Translations under genes and position numbers: made by a program | Part shown: in pieces, positions 1 to 5,215 of the stretch | Position numbering within the stretch: position 1 is the first letter of the stretch | Layout: each line of letters starts with the position of its first letter | Source of the DNA: Legionellales bacterium | GTDB lineage: Bacteria > Pseudomonadota > Gammaproteobacteria > Legionellales > Legionellaceae | DNA length: 6,761 bases | Direction: 5' to 3' | NCBI GenBank assembly: GCA_020050955.1 | Contig: JAGVJT010000121.1 | Location: 1-6,761, forward strand | The notes under the pieces: model-generated | Seen by the model: only the letters and a program-made list of their open reading frames with translations | Database searches by the model: none | What the model was told of the DNA's origin: nothing

Positions 1-415
1 CGACATGATCGAGTGGCTGAAAATCGAAAACACGAGGTGTACCGTGGGCACGTAACACCAGGTTCTCAGCATCACTTTCTCCCGTTGGTGTGTCATCTGC
101 CAATAAATTTGGAATACTTAGCAAGGCTTGATGGTACTCTTCTTCCAATTGTCTTAATTGCTCTTCGAGTGCCGTTACCTGCTGATTAAGCGCACGCCCT
201 TGCTCAACTAATGAGCCTTTTTCAGATGGCGCAACTTGAGGGATTTTTTTTGCAATTTGATTTGCTTCTGCACGTAATTGTTCTACATTCAATAACAATG
301 CTTTACGCTTTGCGTGCACGGTTAATAAGTCATCTAAGTTGGCTTTTGCACCGCGCAAAGCAATGCTCTCTCGAACAGCATCAATATTTTCTAAAATAAG
401 TTTGATATCTAACAT
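1..415 (-). CDS. serS: Seryl-tRNA synthetase, N-terminal part (partial at window edge)
   Basis: This is the first 138 codons of seryl-tRNA synthetase, a cytoplasmic class II enzyme that charges tRNA-Ser with serine. The reverse strand translates from ATG as MLDIKLILENIDAVRESIA, the typical start of the family. Residues about 27-100 are rich in Leu, Glu, Gln, Arg and Lys and form the antiparallel coiled-coil arm that grips the tRNA-Ser long variable arm. Next come the conserved linker IPNLLADDTPTGE (residues 101-113) and TPRVFDFQPLDHV (126-138), which leads into the catalytic domain. The catalytic domain and motifs 1-3 lie outside the window. The usual AERN-type motif in the arm reads AEAN here (residues 49-52), a minor deviation. 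The ribosome site is weak (AAGG, ten bases before the start). The start is fixed by the conserved N-terminus. It is transcribed away from the neighbouring 249-residue gene's 3' end on the same strand. Confidence 0.96.
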   Translation of the reverse strand, partial: MLDIKLILENIDAVRESIALRGAKANLDDLLTVHAKRKALLLNVEQLRAEANQIAKKIPQVAPSEKGSLVEQGRALNQQVTALEEQLRQLEEEYHQALLSIPNLLADDTPTGESDAENLVLRAHGTPRVFDFQPLDHV

Positions 416-444
416 GGTATTCAGGCCTTGATCAAAAATCATTA

Positions 445-466
445 TCAGAGTCGATTATCCCTCTGA
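445..466. promoter_or_regulatory. Dyad TCAGAG-N10-CTCTGA around the serS -10
   Basis: A perfect 6-bp inverted repeat, TCAGAG at 445-450 and CTCTGA at 461-466, flanks the predicted serS -10 hexamer (454-459), which sits inside the 10-bp loop. The geometry fits an operator that occludes the -10. A six-base inverted repeat can also occur by chance in an intergenic region of this size, so the functional reading is an inference. Confidence 0.25.
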
Positions 467-482
467 ACGCAAAAATGCGCAA
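454..482 (-). promoter_or_regulatory. Predicted sigma70 promoter for serS
   Basis: On the minus strand, a -35 element TTGCGC (477-482) and a -10 element GATAAT (454-459) are separated by exactly 17 bases. The -10 matches consensus at five of six positions and the -35 at three of six. The predicted transcript would begin near 447, giving a leader of about 31 bases before the serS ATG. A second GATAAT lies at 441-446 but has no well-spaced -35. The call rests on sequence match and position only. Confidence 0.45.
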
Positions 483-532
483 AAATTTTCACGCACTCTC
501 ACGTTTATAAATAAGGCCTATAATTTACACCA

Positions 533-1282
533 TTATCCAACACTTGCATAATTGGCATTCAGTGGTACATGTTCTTCTTCTTTACCTACTTTCATCGCAA
601 TGTCTTTTTCTGCTTGTTTATTTAATGTTGTAAAAAAGCCATAAGAACCAATCGCACCAACCACAACACATGCTGTGATGATTAATGCAGCACCAATCCC
701 TGCAGATAACAGCGATGAGGCAAGTACTAATCCGACAATCCCTGCAAACATGAGCGTCGCACTTAACGCTAGCTGCGTGTCTAAATGTAATTGTGTGTAT
801 TTCATAGCTTTTTCTGGGTGCTTACGAGCTTCAATATGAAACTTCGCGTTACTCATAATGCGCCCAGGTAATGTGACAGGAAACGGAAGAAAGCTTGGGA
901 TAAATAATCCAAAAATAACATGGTTCACACTAATGGGCGTGGAGTAAAAATGAGGGGCCGGGACACCCGCAAATTTTGTTAAAAACCATTGCGCAGATAC
1001 ACCGCAATTGTGTCCTAAAATACTCGCAGACGATCTTGTTTCGCGATGATGCGCACGCCATTGATTGACAATCTCCTGAGGCTCTGCGTCAATATTGAAG
1101 GAATAAACGGAGCTTGCGAATCTCAGCGCATCACCTTCATCGGCTAAAAACGCATCCCAAGGCTCAGCCCATCGATTAATAGCATAATACGTATGTGGTG
1201 TTTTTGATTCATCTTCTACTAAAACTTCAATGTGTGTGAAAGGGCCGTGAAAATTCAGCAAGTGGACTTTTAGCGTCGCCAT
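533..1282 (-). CDS. Uncharacterised protein: possible permuted papain-like cysteine hydrolase with C-terminal transmembrane hairpin
   Basis: I do not recognise this 249-residue protein as a named family. The N-terminal half (about 1-125) carries a His in a beta-strand context (FTHIEVLVED, His17), an aromatic strand HTYYAINRW (30-38), and then NCGVSAQWFL (92-101), with Cys93 at the start of a predicted helix. The order His-then-(N)Cys is that of circularly permuted papain-like folds (LRAT, PPPDE and YiiX-type amidases, proteases and acyltransferases). A hydrolase or acyltransferase is therefore possible but unproven. Residues about 170-217 form a Gly/Ala-rich hydrophobic stretch, probably two membrane helices with a very short turn. 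The short C-terminal tail contains KEEEH (234-238). There is no N-terminal signal peptide. The start is well supported by AAGGAG six bases upstream and a good promoter. It is probably a single-gene unit between serS and the divergent rho. The acidic tail resembles the E-block of Dot/Icm secretion substrates, which is speculative. Confidence 0.85.
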   Translation of the reverse strand: MATLKVHLLNFHGPFTHIEVLVEDESKTPHTYYAINRWAEPWDAFLADEGDALRFASSVYSFNIDAEPQEIVNQWRAHHRETRSSASILGHNCGVSAQWFLTKFAGVPAPHFYSTPISVNHVIFGLFIPSFLPFPVTLPGRIMSNAKFHIEARKHPEKAMKYTQLHLDTQLALSATLMFAGIVGLVLASSLLSAGIGAALIITACVVVGAIGSYGFFTTLNKQAEKDIAMKVGKEEEHVPLNANYASVG

Positions 1283-1288
1283 GATGCT

Positions 1289-1294
1289 CTCCTT
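1289..1294 (-). promoter_or_regulatory. Strong ribosome binding site (AAGGAG) of the 249-residue gene
   Basis: On the minus strand, AAGGAG lies six bases before the ATG at 1280-1282. It is one of the two full-consensus Shine-Dalgarno sites seen in the window and fixes the start of this gene. Confidence 0.8.
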
Positions 1295-1308
1295 GATTCA
1301 TGAGTCAA
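1293..1308. promoter_or_regulatory. Palindrome TTGATTCATGAGTCAA at the predicted transcription start
   Basis: The 16-bp sequence is a palindrome with a single mismatched pair (half-site TTGAxTCA). It lies between the -10 (1310-1315) and the ribosome site (1289-1294), spanning the predicted start of transcription of the 249-residue gene. This is a classic repressor-operator position. The regulator is unknown and the assignment is an inference from symmetry and placement. Confidence 0.45.
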
Positions 1309-1309
1309 T

Positions 1310-1338
1310 ACTATACCATTTGATTTTATTTTAATCAA
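1310..1338 (-). promoter_or_regulatory. Predicted sigma70 promoter of the 249-residue gene
   Basis: On the minus strand, TTGATT (-35, 1333-1338) and TATAGT (-10, 1310-1315) are separated by 17 bases. They match consensus at four and five of six positions. The spacer is A/T-rich. Transcription would start near 1303, leaving a short leader that includes the strong ribosome site. This is the best-looking promoter in the window. Confidence 0.6.
1320..1338. repeat. Inverted repeat TTGATT-N7-AATCAA overlapping the -35
   Basis: TTGATT (1320-1325) and AATCAA (1333-1338) form a perfect 6-bp inverted repeat with a 7-bp spacer. The distal arm is the predicted -35 hexamer of the minus-strand promoter. 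The same TTGATT half-site recurs 27 bp away at 1293-1298 within the 16-bp palindrome, so the two dyads may be sites for one regulator. The surrounding sequence is very A/T-rich, which raises the chance of coincidental symmetry. Confidence 0.3.
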
Positions 1339-1373
1339 TTAACTCATGGCACATTTCTTCACATAAAAGACGC

Positions 1374-1402
1374 TAGCTACCATTTATTTTTTATGATATG
1401 CT
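1374..1402 (+). promoter_or_regulatory. Possible rho promoter (extended -10)
   Basis: TGATATGCT at 1394-1402 reads as an extended -10 (TGN followed by TATGCT). A poor -35, TAGCTA (1374-1379), lies 17 bases upstream. An overlapping alternative -10, TATGAT, is at 1392-1397. Transcription from here would begin near 1409 and give a rho leader of roughly 107 bases. The match is modest, but it is the best candidate in the intergenic region on this strand. Confidence 0.35.
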
Positions 1403-1408
1403 GCCAAT

Positions 1409-1515
1409 CCTAAATGCTTGCTTTACCACCAAATTAGGCAGCGCTCTTGCTGTGCAGGCACCCCCCGTAAAACGATCCTGGATTATCTATTTAACCAATA
1501 CATCAAGCGAGACCT
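1409..1515 (+). promoter_or_regulatory. rho 5' leader with C-tract, possible attenuation region
   Basis: The region between the likely rho promoter and the rho ATG has no long gene. It holds a seven-codon reading frame (1414-1437, MLALPPN then TAG, no ribosome site) and a weak CAGC/GCTG hairpin (1439-1452). A run of six C (1461-1466) is followed by sequence with little obvious structure. Rho is known in other bacteria to limit its own synthesis by terminating in its leader at C-rich, unstructured RNA. The C-tract and long leader are compatible with that, but nothing here proves it. Confidence 0.3.
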
Positions 1516-2775
1516 ATGAATCTTAGTGAACTTAAACGGCAACCGATTGCTGAACTTATTCAAATTGCTCAAGAAATAAACATAGAAAACACCTCTCGCA
1601 TGCGCAAACAAGATATTATTTTCTCAATTCTTAAAGCGCATGCATTAAAAGGCGAAGATATTTACGGCGATGGCGTCGTTGAAATTATCGATGGCTTTGG
1701 ATTCTTGCGCTCGTCTGATGGCTCTTATCTCGCAGGTCCAGATGATATTTACGTTTCGCCCAGTCAAATTAGACGCTTTGGTTTACGCACAGGTGACACG
1801 ATTTCCGGTAAAATTCGCCCACCAAAAGACAACGAGCGCTATTTTGCATTGCTTAAAGTAGATCAAATCAATTTTGATACACCAGAAAACGCTAAACGTA
1901 AGATTTTATTTGAAAACTTAACACCGTTATTTGCTGCAGAGCGTCTTGTTATGGAGCAAGGCAATGGCAGCACAGAAGATTTAACCGCTCGCGTCATTGA
2001 CCTTTGCGCACCATTCGGTCGCGGTCAACGTGGCTTGATTGTTGCACCGCCTAAAGCTGGTAAAACACTTATGTTGCAAAACATTGCACATTCGATTGAA
2101 AAAAATTACCCCGAATGTTACCTCATCGTGTTATTAATTGATGAACGCCCCGAGGAAGTCACCGAAATGCAGCGCTCCGTAAAAGGAGAAGTGGTCGCGA
2201 GTACCTTTGACGAACCCGCAAATCGCCATGTCCAAGTGGCAGAAATGGTTATTGAAAAGGCAAAACGCCTTGTTGAGCATAAACGCGATGTCGTCATTTT
2301 ACTTGACTCTATCACGCGCTTAACAAGAGCTTACAATACCGTTGTTCCTGCATCAGGAAAAGTATTAACCGGTGGAGTAGATGCGAATGCATTGCAACGA
2401 CCAAAACGATTGTTTGGCGCGGCACGAAACATTGAAGAAGGTGGTAGCTTAACCATTATTGCAACGGCCATGGTTGACACAGGCTCTAAAATGGACGAAG
2501 TGATCTACGAAGAGTTCAAAGGCACAGGCAACATGGAAATCCATTTAAGCCGAAACATTGCTGAACGTCGTGTTTTCCCTGCAATCAACATTAATCGTTC
2601 AGGCACACGTCGTGAAGATCTCTTGTTAACACCAGAAGAATTACAACGCACCTGGATTTTACGTAAGATTTTACAATCCATGGACGAATCAGATGCGATT
2701 GAATTTTTACTTGAGCGCATGAAAAGCCACAAAACAAATGCCGAGTTTTTCGAAGCCATGAAACGCCAAGAATAA
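1516..2775 (+). CDS. rho: Transcription termination factor Rho
   Basis: Rho is the hexameric RNA-dependent ATPase/translocase that terminates transcription at C-rich, unstructured RNA. The protein is 419 residues, the same length as E. coli Rho, and is alignable throughout. In order: an N-terminal helical region with RMRKQDIIF (28-36); a cold-shock-type RNA-binding fold with DGFGFLRS (59-66) and [18 protein letters not shown] (71-88); and the RecA-like ATPase core. The core has Walker A APPKAGKT (177-184, Lys183), catalytic Glu210 in LIDERPEE, Walker B ILLDS (261-265), the Q-loop [11 protein letters not shown] (277-287), and the arginine finger Arg365 in RSGTRRED. The only indels seen by eye against E. 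coli are one residue before DGFGF and one at the C-terminus. The ATG at 1516 has only a weak ribosome site (AGCGAGA), but MNLSELK matches the family start. It heads a plus-strand run with ubiD 12 bases downstream. trxA, often upstream of rho in gammaproteobacteria, is absent here. Confidence 0.99.
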   Translation: MNLSELKRQPIAELIQIAQEINIENTSRMRKQDIIFSILKAHALKGEDIYGDGVVEIIDGFGFLRSSDGSYLAGPDDIYVSPSQIRRFGLRTGDTISGKIRPPKDNERYFALLKVDQINFDTPENAKRKILFENLTPLFAAERLVMEQGNGSTEDLTARVIDLCAPFGRGQRGLIVAPPKAGKTLMLQNIAHSIEKNYPECYLIVLLIDERPEEVTEMQRSVKGEVVASTFDEPANRHVQVAEMVIEKAKRLVEHKRDVVILLDSITRLTRAYNTVVPASGKVLTGGVDANALQRPKRLFGAARNIEEGGSLTIIATAMVDTGSKMDEVIYEEFKGTGNMEIHLSRNIAERRVFPAININRSGTRREDLLLTPEELQRTWILRKILQSMDESDAIEFLLERMKSHKTNAEFFEAMKRQE

Positions 2776-2787
2776 CAAGACCATCTC

Positions 2788-4254
2788 ATGAAATATGATG
2801 ATTTACGCGGGTTCATGGCGCGACTGGAAGAACGAGAGTTATTGACTCGTATCGACTATCCAGTTTCTCCTTATCTTGAAATGACCGTTGTCAGTGATAA
2901 GGTCCTTCGCGCCAATGGGCCCGCGTTACTTTTTACCCATCCTAAAAATCATCATATGCCCGTCTTAACCAATCTTTTTGGAACAGTCGAGCGTGTAGCA
3001 TATGCCATGGGACAAGAAAACATTCAAGCATTACGCGAAATTGGGCAGTTACTTGCAGCCCTTAAAGAACCAACGCCGCCAAAAAACTTTAAAGATGCGT
3101 TTAATCAGTTACCTTTATTAAAACAAGCCTTTAATATGGCGCCTAAAATGACACAACAGGCACTCTGTCAAACCCATGTTATCGAAGGCGATGCAGTCGA
3201 CCTCACCAAATTACCTATTCAAACGTGCTGGCCAGGTGATGCAGCACCCCTTATCACATGGGGCCTTGTAACCACTAAAGGACCAACGCAAACAAGAGAA
3301 AATTTAGGCGTCTATCGACAACAGGTCATCAATAAAAATCAACTCATCATGCGCTGGCTCTCTCACCGTGGTGGCGCACTTGATTATTTGGCCTGGCAAC
3401 AAGCTTATCCGGGTCAACGCTTTCCTATTGCAGTGACATTAGGCGCGGATCCTGCCACTATTTTGGCCGCAGTCACCCCCATTCCAGACACCCTATCTGA
3501 ATACGCATTCGCCGGTTTATTGCGTGGTCAACGCACACACTTAACACCTTGCATTGGTGTCGACCTTCATGTTCCGGCGAGTGCAGAAATTATTCTTGAG
3601 GGCTATCTTGAACCAGGTGTTGAAGCACCCGAGGGACCCTTTGGGGATCATACTGGGTATTATAATGAGGTTCAGTCTTTCCCAGTATTTACAGTTGAGC
3701 GTATCACTCATCGCGATAATCCCATTTACCATAGCACCTACACTGGGCGCCCACCGGATGAACCAGCCATATTAGGCATGGCATTAAACGAAGTCTTTAT
3801 TCCTTTATTGCAAAAGCAATTTCCAGAAATTATCGATTTTTATTTACCACCTGAGGGATGCTCTTACCGATTAGCTGTTGTTACCATCAGAAAACAATAC
3901 CCAGGGCATGCAAAACGCGTCATGATGGCTGTTTGGTCCTTTCTAAGACAATTTATGTATACCAAATTTGTTATCGTTTGCGACGATGACATCGATGCCA
4001 GAAACTGGCAAGATGTCATTTGGGCCATGACAACACGAATGGATCCTCAACGCGACACCGTGATGATGGACAACACCCCCATTGATTATCTAGATTTCGC
4101 ATCTCCTGTGTCTGGATTAGGCTCAAAAATGGGGATGGATGCCACACAAAAATGGCCAGGAGAAACGCAGCGTGAATGGGGAAGACCCATTGAAATGGAC
4201 CCTGATGTGCTTGCTGAGGTTAATGCCTATTGGTCTCAATTAGGGCTCGCATGA
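2788..4254 (+). CDS. ubiD: 4-hydroxy-3-polyprenylbenzoate decarboxylase UbiD
   Basis: UbiD removes the carboxyl group from 3-polyprenyl-4-hydroxybenzoate in ubiquinone synthesis, using prenylated FMN supplied by UbiX. The 488-residue protein matches E. coli UbiD nearly end to end. Signatures include [22 protein letters not shown] (45-66), [14 protein letters not shown] (146-159) and ENLGVYRQQ (171-179, Asn172 a metal ligand). Next come [10 protein letters not shown] (188-197), the prFMN-binding stretch, then SEYAFAG (237-243, Glu238 a metal ligand) and [13 protein letters not shown] (282-294, Asp287 the catalytic acid position). [12 protein letters not shown] (316-327), [13 protein letters not shown] and [14 protein letters not shown] follow. 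All key residues are present. The start is the ATG 12 bases after the rho stop. It corresponds to the MKYNDLR start region of the family (E. coli begins three residues earlier), and no clear ribosome site precedes it, suggesting translational coupling to rho. The stop overlaps the next gene's ATG in ATGA. Confidence 0.99.
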   Translation: MKYDDLRGFMARLEERELLTRIDYPVSPYLEMTVVSDKVLRANGPALLFTHPKNHHMPVLTNLFGTVERVAYAMGQENIQALREIGQLLAALKEPTPPKNFKDAFNQLPLLKQAFNMAPKMTQQALCQTHVIEGDAVDLTKLPIQTCWPGDAAPLITWGLVTTKGPTQTRENLGVYRQQVINKNQLIMRWLSHRGGALDYLAWQQAYPGQRFPIAVTLGADPATILAAVTPIPDTLSEYAFAGLLRGQRTHLTPCIGVDLHVPASAEIILEGYLEPGVEAPEGPFGDHTGYYNEVQSFPVFTVERITHRDNPIYHSTYTGRPPDEPAILGMALNEVFIPLLQKQFPEIIDFYLPPEGCSYRLAVVTIRKQYPGHAKRVMMAVWSFLRQFMYTKFVIVCDDDIDARNWQDVIWAMTTRMDPQRDTVMMDNTPIDYLDFASPVSGLGSKMGMDATQKWPGETQREWGRPIEMDPDVLAEVNAYWSQLGLA

Positions 4255-4958
4255 CATCCACAACACTTTCACGCACAACGTCTGCACGTGTGATTCAAAC
4301 CACAACACTCACACCACATTTATTGCAAGTCATCTTAAAGCCAGAGATTTATATTCCCTATAAATCAGGTCAGTATTTAAACCTCACATCTTCAAAGCAC
4401 ATTAACCTTAGTTACTCGATTGCAAACGCACCGTCTGCAAATAAAACCTATGAATTACACATTCGACACCATCAACACACACCAAATAATGAACAACTAG
4501 CACACGAGTTGATGCACCATCCTCACGTCGAATTATCACTACCTTTTGGTCAATGCACATTAAGTGCTTTACGGGCCAACCAACCGATTCTGTTTATTGC
4601 AGGTGGCACAGGCTTTGCCCCTATTAAAGCCATGATGGAATCATTGCAGACACAATCTAGAAAAGAGCCTGTCGTACTGCATTGGCGAGTTCGCACCAAA
4701 GATGATTTATACATGATGCATCAAGTTGAACAATGGCAAGCGCAATGCCCATGGTTTTCAGTGTTAACAACCGTATCATCGGTTGATAAACAATCGTTTA
4801 TATCAACACTCTTAACCCCTTCTTATCACCCACCCATCAGTGATTGGGAAATTGTGTTAGCAGGCCCTTTTGAAATGGTTTATGCTTTACGTGACGAATT
4901 GTTAACACACAAGATATCAGCAACACAACTTCATTCGGACGCCTTTGCTTTTGAGTAA
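4251..4958 (+). CDS. fre: Fre-like NAD(P)H-flavin reductase
   Basis: Predicted soluble ferredoxin-reductase-fold enzyme that transfers electrons from NAD(P)H to flavins. The 235-residue protein follows E. coli Fre (233) in layout: N-terminal beta-barrel flavin domain with KSGQYLNL (38-45) and LSYSIANA (53-60), then a pyridine-nucleotide domain with [15 protein letters not shown] (115-129) and LAGPFEM (203-209), ending DAFAFE. The family's RxxS flavin motif (RPFSMAS in Fre) reads LSYSIAN: the Ser is kept (Ser56) but the Arg is replaced by Leu53. The start was taken at the ATG whose last two bases overlap the ubiD TGA (ATGA), which gives the family N-terminal length. A TTG at 4230 would add seven residues and is less likely. 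The ubiD-fre order is as in E. coli and makes a flavin-supply role for UbiX/UbiD plausible. A more specialised electron-transfer reductase of the same superfamily cannot be excluded. Confidence 0.9.
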   Translation: MTSTTLSRTTSARVIQTTTLTPHLLQVILKPEIYIPYKSGQYLNLTSSKHINLSYSIANAPSANKTYELHIRHHQHTPNNEQLAHELMHHPHVELSLPFGQCTLSALRANQPILFIAGGTGFAPIKAMMESLQTQSRKEPVVLHWRVRTKDDLYMMHQVEQWQAQCPWFSVLTTVSSVDKQSFISTLLTPSYHPPISDWEIVLAGPFEMVYALRDELLTHKISATQLHSDAFAFE

Positions 4959-4964
4959 TTTTTT

Positions 4965-4970
4965 AAGGAG
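4965..4970 (+). promoter_or_regulatory. Ribosome binding site (AAGGAG) before the 64-residue protein
   Basis: AAGGAG precedes two ATG codons in different frames: 4975 (spacing 4) and 4980 (spacing 9). The 4980 start has the better spacing and opens the two-helix membrane protein. The 4975 frame gives a short peptide with no family character. Confidence 0.75.
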
Positions 4971-4979
4971 AACCATGTC

Positions 4980-5174
4980 ATGGAAACACTGTATCAATTA
5001 CTTGCCGTCGTCGGCGCAGGCTTTTTGGTCTGGTGGACTTATCGCTCCGTCAAAGGACGCCCCGATCAATTCAGCAAAGAAAAACTCACAAAAAGCTTTT
5101 CCACCATGGGGCTTTTAAGCTTATGCCTAATCGCGTTTGTCGCACTACTCGTGCTTTTTGTGCGATCTAGCTAA
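4980..5174 (+). CDS. Small two-helix inner-membrane protein, unknown function
   Basis: A 64-residue hypothetical protein that I do not recognise. Two hydrophobic segments are clear: about residues 5-20 (YQLLAVVGAGFLVWWT) and 43-61 (MGLLSLCLIAFVALLVLFV). A loop of about 22 residues rich in Lys and Arg (RSVKGRPDQFSKEKLTKSF) joins them. By the positive-inside rule the loop should be cytoplasmic with both ends facing the periplasm. There is no lipobox and no Cys pair. It has a full-consensus ribosome site and lies 21 bases after fre, so it is probably the last gene of the rho-ubiD-fre run. Good ribosome site, coherent membrane topology and operon placement support a real gene. Its role is unknown, and a link to ubiquinone or respiratory membranes would be a guess from position only. 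Confidence 0.8.
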   Translation: METLYQLLAVVGAGFLVWWTYRSVKGRPDQFSKEKLTKSFSTMGLLSLCLIAFVALLVLFVRSS

Positions 5175-5215
5175 CCGAATTGGCGGCCTAAGTACAAAAC
5201 ACCTGCGTTCATGAC
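5175..5215. other. Convergent 41-bp spacer, no intrinsic terminator seen
   Basis: Plus-strand and minus-strand operons end here facing each other. The only symmetry is CTAAGT (5188-5193) with ACTTAG (5214-5219), a 6-bp stem with a 20-base loop that overlaps the end of the ABC ATPase gene. Neither strand has a GC-rich stem followed by a T-run, so a standard intrinsic terminator is not apparent. Confidence 0.5.

Noticed and set aside
211..399. Plus-strand 62-codon open frame opposite serS
   Set aside because: The opposite strand encodes a clear SerRS N-terminus, and this frame has no family character or ribosome site.
493..530. TTATA...TATAA symmetry after the 249-residue gene as a terminator
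   Set aside because: The stem is short and A/T-only in practice, and no convincing stem plus T-run can be drawn.
1670..1861. Small open frames inside rho on both strands (also 2118-2315 and 2505-2816)
   Set aside because: They are shadows of the fully conserved rho coding frame.
3541..3775. Open frames on both strands inside ubiD
   Set aside because: They overlap an intact, highly conserved ubiD in other frames; low complexity and no ribosome site.
4230..4250. Upstream TTG start for the flavin reductase
   Set aside because: The ATG at 4251 in the ATGA overlap gives the usual family length, and the seven extra residues have no counterpart in Fre.
4975..5118. Alternative ATG five bases before the 64-residue protein, in another frame
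   Set aside because: It is only four bases from the ribosome site and encodes a short peptide without membrane segments or recognisable features.
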